From Tipula vernalis (Eukaryota; Arthropoda; Insecta; Diptera; Tipulidae), in NCBI GenBank assembly GCA_958295665.1, contig OY282558.1, positions 49,545,389 through 49,609,388 of the forward strand: DNA of 64,000 nucleotides. The letters are read 5' to 3'. The notes below the pieces were generated by a model, which made no database searches, was not told the DNA's origin, and was given only the letters and a program-made list of their open reading frames with translations. The position numbers were made by a program, and so were the translations under genes. Positions 25,101-40,100 of the stretch are shown here, piece after piece. The stretch's first letter is position 1, and each line of letters begins with the position of its first letter.

Positions 25101-28100
25101 TTGGAATATATTTAAAAGAAAAATATTTATTTTATTTTAAACGTCTTAAGTGTTTTTCAATATATGCATACAGCATACGAGAAAGGTCATATTCGCGTTT
25201 AAATTCTCTTCTATTTACATTACAAAAAGAAAAAAATGGTTTATGAAATTTACAATTTTTTTCTTCTGGATTTTCTAGATAAAATTGTGTATAGAGACTT
25301 TAATTTAAGTGTTTAAAATTATATTATGAAATTATCAAAATGCTAACAAATGATAAAACACCTCGTATAACAAATTGGTTTTCATCGTTGAGGCGAACGC
25401 CAAAGAAAAAAAATGATAAAAAATTACAAAAAAGTTGTTTAGATTTGTCGCGAGCGTCTGATGCGGTGACGCTTGTGACAACACCAAAACCAGCATCAAA
25501 TACATCGCCAAAAATTCAAACATCCCGTTCCAATGAGTATATATTGGACACGCCATCAATTTATTCAACCACATCAACATCATCACTCACCTCGGAAAAT
25601 GATCGTAATTTATGCACAAAATGTTGTCGTTTTAAAACCCGCAGCAATACAATGAGTTCGGTCCGTTCCAAACCAGCTAGTATTTATCATGGTTACAATA
25701 ATAATTTACCCAGTTTAGTATTAATGCGTTCACCATCGCCTCAAATAGCTACAATAAGTTCGCCACAAAATTATATCATTTCGTCGGTCGACGATGATAA
25801 TGGTTGTAATCAAACTGTTGTCATTTATAATAAAAAAGAAGAGTTTAGTACAACAACCGGGGTTACAACTAAAACAACGACTACAGTTACGCGCACCACA
25901 TTAATAAATAAACAAGCGCTTGCCAACGGTGATGTCCAATTACTGAGCAGTCTAGAAAATAGTCGTAAATTTCTATTAAGTCAATTACAAAATAAATATC
26001 TTAATCGTAGCACAAGTATTAGTGAAAGTAAACGAAAGCGGAATGGAATGCTACTTAGTCTGGGTGATGATGAAGAAAATGGTGATGATTGTGGTGGTGA
26101 TTTAGAATATATTGATGATGATAGTAATACGGGTGATATATATAATGATGAGTATAAACCAAAAGTATGTTCGAATTGCAAAGCAAAATTAGCATCACAA
26201 TCGGAATGGAATATATGTTCGAAGAAGGTAACAATTATTATATAAAAATTTCGGAAGGTCTATCCAAGATTTATAAGTGTTAGCATCTTATTAAATATTA
26301 TTTTTATTTTCCTCTAATTTCAGCAAATCAAAGATGAGCTGTGTGAAGTCGTATCGGAAATGGAAACATTAGATTCACAGGATGACTGTAAACATTCCAA
26401 TTCAAAGGATAAACAAATGTCGATAGGACGAAAAAAATTCAATATGGATCCAAAAAAAGGTAAGCATCATCTATTTAGTAAAATGAAAAACTCAAATGTT
26501 ACATAAAACGAACTTACCATCTTTTAATTCCGGACGAATATTTCACCAAGTCGCATTATTTCATAACAAATTACTCCAATCTTTATCAGTTGGTAGGTGG
26601 TTTGGCGTCTACTGGAGGGGGGGGGGGACCAAAGTTGAGTAGATTAATCCAGCAGCTCCGTAACCTTCCAGTAGAGTGCGCATCGCGTGAGCTGTTCTGG
26701 TCTTGTCATTAGGCAGCTGCGTGATGGGTACAATTGTGTAAGGGGTAACCTGTTCACAATTCGCAAGTGTACGTGCTGCCTCCTCGTGGCAACCACTGGT
26801 GACTAAGGCCATTTGGCACATTTTAGGCCATTTGACACAGGCTAAAGTACGGCACTATAGGAGAAAACCTTGACAAAAACCCTAATCTAAGGAGAACAGC
26901 ATATGCCGATGGATGAATGGCTGATAGGTTAATCAGTCCAAAATATGCGGACTCTGGATACCAGGCACCCTCCAGTTTTATTTAGCCTTCCTGTAATAAA
27001 GCTAGGTGACCTACAGGCGATTTGCATTTCCCAGCAACTCGTAACAGTAAAATCAAACGGAATACGGGGCAGTAGTAGGAATATAAGGGAGTGGGACAAC
27101 CCTCTCGAGGTCCTTGGGCTCTAATGCTACCGTCTTTCTAGCAAAACTACATGCTGTAGTAAACATCTAGGAGGGAGAGCAATACGCCCAGATAGTATGT
27201 ACCACGTACCGGGAGGCAGTATTGTCAGGTTCACTAAGAACCTGAATATTGACTGGACGGATAATTAAGCAGGGTCCAGCACAATAGATCTTTTAGGTCG
27301 CAGTGCGAAGTGGCTAATCGCCTGCATGGCCCTCCAATAATAATAATAATAATAATAATAATCAGTTGGTATGTTAAACTAATCATTCACTTCTATCCTC
27401 CAAATCATCAATAATTTTAAAATGTCTCTTATACAGCTGTCTTCGATACAACAATTTTGGGCGTACTAAACTTGTCCCATTTATGATTTCCATTTCCTTC
27501 CTCAAAACGGCTCTCTTGCATCTTTGTTTTGCACTTTTTTGACAACATGCCCAATTATTCGACTTTGGTTGCATTTAGTTAATCTCGCTGGACAATTCAC
27601 GTCATAAATGAATTGCCACTTCGTGTCAGTATTTTTCTTCTTGACGAGGGAACCAATGCCGCCTTCAGTTTTCGGAAGTCGCCAATAAATTAAACCTAAC
27701 AAATCAAACTTTCCAGATCAGTAATACTTACATTTTTACCCTTCACATGCTTGTCCTTTACGAAAACACAATAACGCACGAACTCGTTAACCTCACAACA
27801 TCACACTCACACCACATACACCAGAAAGTAAGATAATATACTATTCTATACCATTATACCTTCTGCATAAACTTTAAAAAAAATAAAACTTCAAAGAACA
27901 CGAAAAACTAATGTCGACAGTGGCCATCTATCAAGAAGTAAACACACTACAAAATTTAAATAGCAACTTACCTACGTGCTTAAATACGAGTAATACCTCA
28001 ATACCCTTCAAAAAATGTATCGAATATCTTTAATGAAATCAATCAGATTGAATACGCGAATGCGAAATACGCAAAGGAAAATTATCATATTTTCATTTTC

Positions 28101-31100
28101 TAAAATTAGAAAACAATAAACACAGCGTGTGTGTGTATGCGCGCGTATATACAATATTTGATGAATGCGACGATAAAAATTGTAGATTGACACACTGTAA
28201 TTCAATTCACCTAACTTAATCATTCGATTGAAATTTAATCGATTCGCTCTGTTTGTCAATTATTGACTTTTATTTATTGCTTAGTTCGTCTATTATTTCA
28301 CTTTTTTTGTTATTTTTATTTAAGGGTTTGGATTATAATTTGATATTTTTATAGTATCTGGTCGTAGATTGGAAATTTGTTTTATTATTATTTTGTTAAA
28401 GTAGGTACGTGAACGCCCGATTTCGTTTAGTGCAGAGTTTTTGTGCAGAAATATTTTACGGAGGACGATAAAATTTTCAAAAGTTTCCAAAACTTCAAAT
28501 TTTCCTTAAATATCATAGTTTGAGTTGCTATTCCATTTTTTTTATTACTCTACTATAATAACTTTAGTAAAATTTAGTAAAGGCACAAGTATTAGCATTT
28601 TCTTTCACAGGTTTTGTTTATCTAAATACATATTCATGTATTATTTGTAATGTTTTTATTAATTCAAAAAATTTTATTTATCAATAAATTCTTTAATTCT
28701 TCACAAAAAATTAATTTAAAAATCAGAGACTCTCTTTGATCATGGACTAAATTTATTTAGATCAAAACAAATTTAAGGCACATCTGGTGTGCATCCCATA
28801 AATTTTATTTTATTTGTTGTATACACATACAATACACAAAAAAAATTATGCGAATTTATATCAAAAATGTTTTTAGCGTAAACACACACAACAAACAAAT
28901 AAAATTTACAAAAAAAAAAAAATGTTATTTTTATAATTTAATTTTCCAACCTAAATCGCAAAATAGAATTAAACCAATAAACCCAATTTCCGGTTAAATT
29001 ATACAAGTTTTTATATTTTGTGGTATAACTAATACCGTACAGGCTGATTTGTATTTCGAAAATCCGATCAAATATTGGCAAATTTTTTGTAAGAAAACCA
29101 ACACAAAATTGAAAGACCACATCCACCCATTAAGCAAAGAAGGCGAAGTAGTATCAAAATTTATTATTAATATCTAAGATGAAAAGCACTCAAATAGAAA
29201 TTGAATATAAGTGGATTTTGCTATTGCTATAAATTAGAAATTTATCTATAAATAATTATAATTTATATTTTGAATAAATCGATAAGTTTCAAGAGCTTTG
29301 TATAAACAGTGCTACATAAGAAATCAATATATAAATCAAAATAAATAAAGAGAAATTTACAATGTAATTTTTTTAATTTCGATGACATTATTTTATTCCA
29401 TCAATTAATGATGATTGCCAATTAAATCACACATTTTGTTTGCGTTCTATATCAATTACGTTGCCAAAAAAAATATCGCACTCGCGTCGAATGTCAAGGT
29501 TTCTCAATAATAAATAAAATATAGATATGATTTATAAAAACCAAAAAAAAAAAAAAATAGGCTACCCTCGACCTATGCAATAAATGCATTTCGACACTGG
29601 TAATAAAACTAAAATCGACGTAAGTTGTATATCATCCGTAAGCAGATATAAAAATTTTAAGATGATGATTCAATCGAGCTAAAATAAATCAATTTACGAA
29701 GAAGCACTGAAGATCAAAAATATACAGCTCTTCGTATATTTTTAAGATAAAGAAATGTGTGCGAGATTATTTAAAATCTATGATGATGATGACCTTTCGT
29801 TTTATATATTTCGCAGATTTTTTTTTATGCTTTGCACAACAAATAAACAAAAATGTTTTTTTTGCTTCCTACTTACGAGAAACTAATCGCGCACAGATAA
29901 AATAGTTTTCCAACACAATAAATGGAGTTTTAAATACCCCATTAATTATATATATATATATATATGTAACAAGTTTTGAGTGAAATTGAATTGCTAAATA
30001 ATTACAGCGGTTATTATCGGAGCCGCGTGATTAAATCAAGGGCATTAAGTATTTAAAAAAAAAAAAACATTTTTGGATTACAAATCGATTTCATAAAGAA
30101 TTTCATTCATTACACTTATAATGATGTTAGAAATATAAATCGGAAGTTTAACATGTTTTCACAGTATACAATAAAACCACAACAAATTTGTAGAAATGTA
30201 AACACAAATGATTTGCATACTCGTCCGTGTTATTAACATATTTTTAGATATTGCGCGTTCTGTTATAAAAAAAAAAACAAATTGGTTAACTGTAGGCGCG
30301 CGAGTTTTTTAGCAATGATATTGTGCTTTCATTTGAAGATGGGTATTAAATTTTGTGGTTGAAGGTTGTTCAAACTAGAAATTTTAATTGCAGGTGGTCA
30401 ACACGCCTTGTTGAAAGTTTAAAAATTGTTATGGTCGATAATCTGTTAATTGCAGTAATGTTTGTTGAAACAAAGACAACGTCTTATAATAAAAATCATT
30501 TTCATGTTAGTGATCATTCAATCTTATTAAATTTATGACCTTTGCAATCTAAGAATTTATTTAGGGTTATCACGAACAGAATAAAAATGGTAAGCAAATA
30601 AATCCGCGTTTATTGTTTCAAACGATTAATCAAATTTGTATTAACAAAATTAGTCATCATATAGAAAAAAAAGGAAATAACAAAAATGAACTTGAAAATA
30701 ATTAGTTTTCTTGATATAAAGAGTTTTACGCAAATTTGTTGTTAAAACGATATCTACACTTAGCTTGTTTTTAAGGTTGATAAAGGTTGCTTAAAAAATT
30801 AGATATCTCTGAGTGAGGATTTAGTGAGTACTTGTCATAATGCATTTTCAAAATTTGACATACCATATTCTAAAACCCTCAATTCCGCGGTTTTCATGAA
30901 AGTACTTACAGATGTAATACGTTTAATTTTATTGTTGTTCAAGTTTCATTTTACGACCAAAATCCTTATCTAATTCTTTACATTTTTTCAAAATAATTTT
31001 GGAAAAGTTTTCAGGAAAAAATTGAAAAATCATTAAAGTCTGACGATGTACCGGGTTCATAAGAATTGACGTTTCTAATGCTTCATTACATTGGTATTAA

Positions 31101-34100
31101 AACCTCTTCCAAACACCTCTGATTTGGGGACTTTCGCATAATCAGTTAATCGAGACAATGTTTGATAATTTCAGTTTTGACCTTACATAAAATCTGCCCT
31201 ACTTTTCTATATATCACACAGTTGATTCCTGGAAACCATTGTTCATTTGTAAAACGATCAAAAAACGATTTGACAAAATGGGATTTATGACAATCAAATA
31301 GTTTTTCGTTATAGTTTTAGGCTATGTTAACATCAAAAACATACGTCAAATTTATTTTTGCGTTCCTTGCGTAACTCCGTTTCCGTTTCATCGAGATTGT
31401 TTCTACCTTTCCTCGGTTAATTATCATGCATTCTGGTTGGTCGGTGGTGGAAGCATGAAACGGCACATACGCTTAGAACGAATGCATGAATAGTTGAAGG
31501 AGTTAAAATTCGATTACTCCAATGTCATCTAAATGTCATCGTTTAACCTGAATCATCGGTTGTGAATGTTAATTTTTTTTTGTGTGACTTGAAAAAAAAA
31601 ACGAAAAATATTCCAGATTGGAAGATGCCTTGGAGGATGATGGACAGAGATTTCTGGCGTATCGTAAATAAAAAACAACTTGTTCTTGCTGTAACTGAAG
31701 CGGAAGAGAGATTGACATTTATTTACAGACTGAAGATAGTAACAATATAAATACATGATTACATGACATAATAATACAGTGTTACCAACATTTAAAATAC
31801 AATATTTACTTTTCATCATTCCCCCTAAATATTGTATTTTTATTTTTGTAAACCCATAACTGTGGAACAGTTGTGATGTTGCTGCTTAGGGAGAGCTTTT
31901 GTTAAAACATCAGCAATCATTTGCTTTGTTGGAATGTATTCATAATATAACTCCTTTATAAAGTGATATCTGACAGTTATATGTTTCGTCCTTGGGTGAT
32001 ATGTATTCGTAGCACTCAAGCTTATTGCACTTTTGTTGTCGCAATTAAGTTTGATTACAATCGATGTATCTGGGAAAATTTCGCTCTGTAATTTGTTGAG
32101 CCATAAGCCTTCTTGTGTTGCTGCTACTATAGACATGTATTCTGCCTCGGTAGTTGACAAAGCCACTGTGCATTGTCGTTTCGAGTTCCACGATATTGGT
32201 CCTCCTTGTATCGCAAATACATATCCAGTAGTTGATCGTCGTTGTTCAGGATCACTCGCCCAATCTGAATCACAGTATCCAATCATATCTGCATTGCTAT
32301 TTTTGCTGAATTCTAATTTAAAACTTGATGTACTCTTCAAATACCTCATCACTCGTTTCGTAGCATTCCAATGGGCCATTCCTGGATTCTGATTAAATTG
32401 ACTTAATTTGTTGACGGCATAATAAATATCTGGTCTTGCCTCTTGGTACGGAATGTGTTTCATCTTTTCACTATCTTCAACATTTTTTGGACTCATCTCT
32501 TTAGACAAGATTTGTTTAGCCTCTAGCGGAGTCGCAACTGGATTGCAATCTGTCATGTTAAACTTTCTGAAAACATCGTTTATATAACCTTCCTGACATA
32601 TCGATACTGTTCCTTCCTTTCGATTCCTTTCAATTTTCATTCCTAGTACATATTTCGCCTCACCGATATCCTCCATCTGAAATTTTCTCATTAAATGTTT
32701 CTTTAGCTCAGCCATTAAATCCAAATCATTGGAGAATAATATGAGATCATCTACGTATACAGCGACTATTATGATCTTTTGAGCTACTATTATTAAGTAT
32801 ATGCATGTGTGCATTGAGTGTCTAAATGTTGATTCCAAATGCGGCTGGCTTGTTTAAGCCCGTACAATGACTTTTTAAGGTGACAAACTTTTTTACCATA
32901 TTGAAAACATTCTGACTGCACCATATAAATGGTTTCTTCAAGTTCTGATTGGTGAAATGCTGTGACTGCATCCATTTGGTGAATCTCTAAATCATATTTT
33001 GCTGCCATTGCTAATAAAAACCGAATCGAGCTGTATCTCACAACTGGAGAGTACGTTTCTGTGAAGTCTATGCCCGGTTTCTGCGCACATTCTCTGATCA
33101 CTAGTCTCGCTTTATATTTTATAAGTCTTCCGGCAGCATCGCGTTTCGTTTTAAATACCCATTTATTACTGATGGGTTTTCTATTAACAGGCAGATCAAC
33201 CAACTCTCAAGTATTGTTTTTCATTAGAGATTGATATTCGGATTCCATGGCTTGCTTCCACAAATCCGAATGTATACTTTGTAATGCTTCATTTACTGAT
33301 GATGGATCTTCATACAAACTGTCCGCCTCGAAATTAGTGTGGTACACAAAATCAGGTATTTTTGTAGTTTTCAAATTTCGTGTTGAGGTTCTCCTTGGTT
33401 GTTCAGCTATTGGAATACTTATTGGTGGTTGATAGTCATCGTCTGAGTTTGTATTAAAGAATGATTCTACATCCGTACAGTACGAATCGTTAACATTTCC
33501 ATCTGTACCTACTAACTGACATTTGTTGTTGAATCTCTTCCTGCGGAACCATTTCCTGAATCTGAACAGTGTCATCATTTGTTATCTCATGTGGGTGAGT
33601 ATCTGTATTCGTTAAGCTTTCTTTCTCATCTATTTCTAGAGACATACCAAACAAGTTAACAATATTTTCATTTAAAAATTCCTCATTGAGAAACTGATGT
33701 TCCATAAAAACCACATCACGTCTGATTAATACAGTTTCTTGTTCTATATGGAACACTCTATATGCCTTAGATTCTTCACTGTATCCCATAAAAATACACT
33801 TTTCTGATTTCTGATCCAGCTTGCCCCTTTTTTGTTTCGGAATGTGCGCAAAACAAATACAGCCAAACACATGCAAATGTTTTAATTGTGGTTTTATTCC
33901 AGACCAAACCTCTTCTGGTGTTACTGAATCCTGCATTCGGTTTGGCGTATGATTTACCAAATATGCTGCTGTGTTTGCAGCTTCTGCCCAGAATTTTTTC
34001 GGAAGATTGGCCTCAATAAGCATACACCTGACTTTTTCGATGAGAGTTCTATTCATCCGTTCACACTTTCCATTCTGCTCAGGCGTGTAAGTTGTCGTTT

Positions 34101-37100
34101 TCTGATGTTTGATGCCGGATTTTCGAAGAAAATCATCCATCTCAATATTGCAGAATTCTGTTCCGTGCGTATCAGTGCGTAATATTTTTATTCTCTTGTT
34201 CGTTTGGTTTTCAACCAAATTCTTAAATTCCACAAAACTGTTTAACACTTGAGATTTAAACTTGAAAAAATATACGAAAACTTTTCGTGAAAAATCATCC
34301 ACAAGAACGAAAATGTATTTCGCACCGCCAAGCGAATCTTCTCCTATGGGACCGCACAGATCTGCATGCATCAGCTCTAATAGTTCATCCGCTCGCTTTC
34401 CACTATCTGGAAAGGGTAATCGAGTTTGCTTACCCCTGATACATGTTTCACATTTTTCGTTGTCATTTGTTTTCATAAGATTTATTTTCAAATGATTCTG
34501 TAATTTTTTCATATAGCCATCACTCATGTGACCCAAACGTCTGTGCCACAGCTTTACATCCTCTCGCAGATAATATGACGTATGGATGTTTGAACTTTCC
34601 ATGTCTAATTTGTAAATCCCATTTTTTAAACTAGCTGTCGCCAACAACTCTTCATTAGTATCATAAACTCGACATCCACTCTGATCAAAAACAACACGCT
34701 TGCCATTTTTCACCATTTGACTTATTGACAACAAATTTGCTAACAAATCCGGAATGTGCAAAACGTTTGATATGTTGACTTTTGACACTTCGTTATTAAC
34801 ACTTAAAGACAACTTGCAATCACCGATGCCTGTCGCATAAATCTTTTGATTATTGGCTGTTATTACCTCTGCATTTGATGCACTACGATTGACATTAGTC
34901 ATTAACTGATCATTGTGCGTCATATGTGCCGATGCTCCTGAATCGATGTACCAACTCTGATCATTCAATTTATCAGTCGCGGCGAATATACTTAACAACG
35001 ACTTTTCACTTTTTGGTTTAATTTGTTGTTGTCGTTTATTTGGTTTTCTACAATTACTAGCGTAATGACCCAATTCATTACAATTGTAGCAACGCGTAGG
35101 CTTTTTGTAATGCGTTTTATTGTTCGAAAAAAACCCGGTATTTTCTTTTTTATTCACTTTCACTTCTTGAAGTAATTTTGTTTTTATAAAATCTCCTGTT
35201 ACAGTAGCCCCCGAATTCTCTATTGCCATTATCTTCGGCTTGTATAAATCAGGTAATCCAGCCAAAAGAAATGTGCCGATCCATTCTTCACTTACTGCAA
35301 ACTCAATATCATTTAACATCTGTGCAGTTGACATGATGATAGTGACGTACTCCTCCATTGATTTACAATCAACCATTTTTGTCATGATCATTTTTCGCAT
35401 TAGACCAACTTTTCTTGATAATCTTTTATCTGTGAATGCATTTTTTAATTGCTCCCAAACTTCTTTTGAGGTATTGGCTGAACGAATATGAACATAGTTC
35501 TGTTGACTGACCATCATTATTATTTTGGTTCTAGCCTTTGTGTCTCTAGCTGCTATTTTAATTTCATCTTCTGTGGCATCTTTTCCTTGTACACATGACC
35601 ATAAATCTTCATGTTGAAGGTATGCCTTCATTGCAAAACTCCAATTATTGTAGTTTTCTCGGCCATTCAGCTTCTCGATGAATGGTATCATTGACATCGC
35701 CATGATGGATGATAATTGCTTTTTTATTTAGAAATTACTCACTTATTTTTATTTCGATAATTCTGGGCCCATAACCTGATGGACAGAGATTTCTGGCGTA
35801 TCGTAAATAAAAAACAACTTGTACTTGCTGTAACTAAAGCGGAAGAGAGATTGACATTTATTTACAGACTGAAGATAGCAACAATATAAATACATGATTA
35901 CATGACATAACAATACAGTGTTACCAACATTTAAAGTACAATATTTACTTTTCATCAGAGGATATTTCAAATCATAAGTTTGGTGGCCATTATAATTTAG
36001 AAATGTGTATAATTCCATCAAATTTGGATGAGTTGACAGATACCGAAAAGTTCGATGAAGATATTGTCGAAGATCGCAACCGAAGTTCCAGGTACTGTGG
36101 AAATTTCTGAAAGAGATACCAATGAAGAAGGAGATTTATTCTTAAAAAGTGATAATCATGATGAAGAAAATCAATCCGGTGATGCAGCGCAATATTTTGA
36201 TTTAAAAAAGCAAGATGAGCTACTAGTGAGTTCAATGTTATGAAAAACGAAATAAAAGATTTGTCACCGCGTAATTTACTTGAAATATTATTTACTGATG
36301 AAATCGTGAATTATATGGTTGATCAATCTATTAGATATGCTCAACAGAAAAATAATCATGATTTTTCTGTCAGTAATCAACGAAATACGAAGTTTTATTG
36401 GAATACTGCTAATGACAGAATACAAAAAACTCCTCAAGAACTGGTCTCTAGATAGTGATTTGGGAGTTCTATGCATTTATAAAGCCGTGTCAAGAGATCG
36501 TTACCCTGAAATCAAAAAATATTTACTTTTCGCCAACAATAAACAATGATGGTTGTTCAAAGTAAGAGCGCTTATAAATATGCGTAGGAAACGCGAAATT
36601 GAATTAGCGCTAATTTCCAGCGCTAATTCAGAAAAGATAGCTAAATCTAACACTCTAAACTAGTTTAGATAAATCGGATTTATTAAACCACAGTCTGTCT
36701 AGAGTATTACACCGAAATTGACAAGTCTGAGAACTGATCGATTCTTCTGAGTTCTAACAATGAAATATCAAAATGTTCCATGCCTCAAAAAGTTTGATAC
36801 AGCGAACTGATTGGGATAGACCAGTTCTATTATAAATACATATTATATCGAAACGCTAAATATTAATGTATTGTGCATTTCTTCTTATCATCATTTGTGC
36901 CCAAATATAATTTAACGAAATAACCCAATAAGACCCAAAAATTTTAAAGTACATACATCATACTACATGTATGTATGTAATTCAGAATTTAATTTTTTTT
37001 TGAGAAAAAACAATACAAAGCAACTTGTAATGTGTTTAAACCAAATAAAGAATTCCATGGATTTCAAATGATTCATGAAATTAGACTTCCGTGATTTTTA

Positions 37101-40100
37101 ATAAATAATTACCCCAGTCAAATGACGACGATCAACTTACTTTTAGCTTTGAGCAAATCTTAAGTACAAACGCGTCATGTTAAAAATTTACGATCACTGA
37201 TTTAACCTACAAACATTGATCGCTAGAAAAATTTGGAAGTTACAAGATCAAGATTTCGATTGTCTCATATTACACGATCACAAGAAAAATGTTTCAAATT
37301 CTCGGATCGAATACCAAACAAATATCTTCTTTATACAGTGTGGACCACCAAGCGGATCATCTAAATATTTCAGAACTAAATATCTCGAATCACTTAATAA
37401 TGTTGTAGAATATAATTTGAAATAGTATTTTTCAAGGTTATCATAAATAATTTATAAAAATTATCTTCTCGCAGATTTCGTCAAATCTTCCAAAGTATTA
37501 AAATTCAATATTCTCAATAACCTTCGGAATATTTTAAAAATTTATAAAATTCCTATGGCTAAGTAATAATTGTTACTTAACATTCTCCTATTCTGTTATC
37601 ATCCTATTTCAATAATTTGATTTTTTGTGATTTATTACTGACATTTTAAATTTTACTGCATAATAACCTCAAGGCGAATTCAACTTGTTTTGGCAATTTT
37701 TCAAAAAACTTTGATTCATTCGTAATGTTACTTTTATGGTAAATCACCGAGTATTCTCTTTAATTTTTTGTTTTCGTAGTACAACCAATTAGGTTCTAAT
37801 AAACTTTAAAATTAAAGTAAACGATCCGTTTGTTGTTGGAGGATATCTATAATTTGATAATTCAAAATACGAAAATATCGTCGGTGTCCGTAATAAATTT
37901 ACAAAATTCTTGTGTTAATCAAAACTAATTTTTTTATCTTCGCTAATTAATTTTATAAAAATAGATTTGTTATAAATGCGAACCATTTGTACAAATAAGC
38001 ATAGCAAAATAATAACGAAAGTACGGCAGAAAATTATTTTTAGCACTTAAAATTTATTTCTCCAATTTATGTATACACATTTAATCTTTTTTGTTTATTA
38101 ATAATAACCTCGTGCACTGTACCTATTATAATATGTATATTTACATATGTAGGTCGTCTAATCACACAACAAATTACTTGACCTTTCCAATCAAAATCAA
38201 TTAAAACATTTATTTTCTTACATCCGTGAATCTTATTAATAATTCGCTCAAGTCTCTCCTTATTATACCTTAGTTATGTTTTCGTAACACGTAATGTCAC
38301 TATGTATACTATAAAGTAGTTTTATAGTATGAATGTTGAAATATTAAAATTTAAAAGTTTTGAATATTTTAAAATTTTTTCTTTATTATGAATTCAATAG
38401 TGGTCGTCCGTACACTGTTATTGATTTTTATATTTATTCCGTGTTGTGATGTGTTGTGTGTGCACGGATAAGGTTTTGTAAATGATTTCTTTAACCCCCA
38501 TATGGATGAATTGATTTGAGTCATCATGACATAATCTACTTATTGTATTTTATAATATTCCTGAATATCAGATATTTTCCAAGAAATATGCAATTAGTAG
38601 AATGTAAATCCAAAAATGTCACAAAACACCTTTAAAAAAAAAAAAAAAATTCCAAATAATTGAATTCATCATTTGTACTATTATATTATAGACATTCCCC
38701 AACTTTTCTCGTTCCAAACCAGCATTAAATGCCATTTGGAATTTGAATCAAAAACGTTAACCTTACTACATAATGATGAAATTGTTGAACAATTTCAAAC
38801 ACTATAACTGTCGATGTCTATTTACATTGTTCCTAGAAATGTATTTACATTTTTATTGAAATTTCGTGATTTATACAACTAATCAAAACCAATGGATGTT
38901 TGGATTTATGCCAAAATATTATGCTTTAAACATAACAGACATACATCTGGTTCCATTGTACTCGTGGTATGTATGTATTCTAAATTTATAATGTTTATGG
39001 CCTAAGAAATATTCAAGGTATTACGGAATCAATCACAAAAGGTATTTGTGTAATTTTGGTATTCGTACAGAAGAGAAGTTTTCCAATTTTAGAAATTCAT
39101 TGTTGTGTGAGTTTTTTATTATAACGAATAAAATTTTCTTGAAAATGTATACAAAATATGTCAAGGGATTAAATAAAAGTTTTTATTAAGGAACCGTCAA
39201 TCTTTAACACAAAAGCAGTTATAAAGTTCCATCTGTGTCTCGTTTCTGGATATAATTTTGTGATTAATTCAAGTAAATAACTGATGACCTCAACAAAGAG
39301 TGATCCTAATTACACTGCATTCCTCCTTCGGCAAGGGAACATTAAGAACCTCTCTCCTTTTTCGTACGCTCCATCAAGTGACCAGTTTCTTGACAGTCGT
39401 AAAATCTGATTTTAGATTTGAACTGTGATTGATCGCTTTTACCCTGGTTTCTCGGTGTACCCCATTGGTTATGATACCGAATGATTGCTTCGTATTTTAT
39501 CTTAACGATATTACCGAACTAACGCAAGGAGCCTATTTTCTTATTAACAGTCCCATTATTTTAAGAGGGAACAAACTATTCCTTAAAAAAATCATCCAAT
39601 TTCTCTGATTTCGAAATTTCTGTCGTTCGCGCATCCTTCATGCGGCACCAACTAACCATTTTTTACTGTATGAGGTTGTTTGCACATCGGTCCACTTGTC
39701 AAGGCATATGTATTTTTTCACCACAATGTTGCCTCCGAGCAAAGAGTATGGAATATCAAGAGTACCGAAGCTGAATAAAAAATTTAATCAGATGTAGTAC
39801 CAACAAATGCAAATTTTTTGTTTTTTTCGAACAGTTAAAACAACAACATTTTTTAACTACCTAATCGTTTCTGCCTTAAATTTCCTATTCGTCCGTTGTT
39901 TTATTTCTAAAATTGGATACACATAACTAGAGTTATACGGTTGTATAACCCCATGCATAATCCCTTTTTGTATGAAACATTTTCTTCAGTTTCGTTTCTC
40001 TTGATATTACCTACATTTTCTTTACTCCGAGACCATATATTCTCGATTGACCTAACTTGGAGCGCATTTGGCGGATTTCGAAATTTTAGCACCAGAGAAA

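Larger units (their letters stand above)
31638..35957 (-). mobile_element. Ty1/copia LTR retrotransposon, nearly complete
   Basis: A 4320-bp element on the minus strand with two 181-bp LTRs (31638-31818 and 35777-35957) that begin TG and end CA and differ at 5 positions. It is flanked by a 5-bp target duplication GAGGA (31633-31637 and 35958-35962). Next to the 5' LTR (right side) the minus strand reads GGTTATGGGCCCAGAA (35761-35776), the copia-type primer-binding site for an internal initiator tRNA-Met fragment. Next to the 3' LTR a purine tract ATTTAGGGGGAA (31819-31830) is the polypurine tract. Gag, protease, integrase, RT and RNase H occur in copia order but with one stop and two frameshifts, so this copy is probably not autonomous. 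Confidence 0.96.

Noticed and set aside
25981..26181. Ser-rich minus-strand frame
   Set aside because: Shadow of the acidic region of the long cytohesin exon.
26609..26821. 70-codon minus-strand frame with protein-like composition (…[15 protein letters not shown]…)
   Set aside because: It lies wholly within the plus-oriented retroposon and matches no family I can name; kept as part of that element.
31020..31100. Short stretch resembling the start of a LINE reverse transcriptase (…[10 protein letters not shown]…)
   Set aside because: Too short, followed by a stop, and no second motif nearby.
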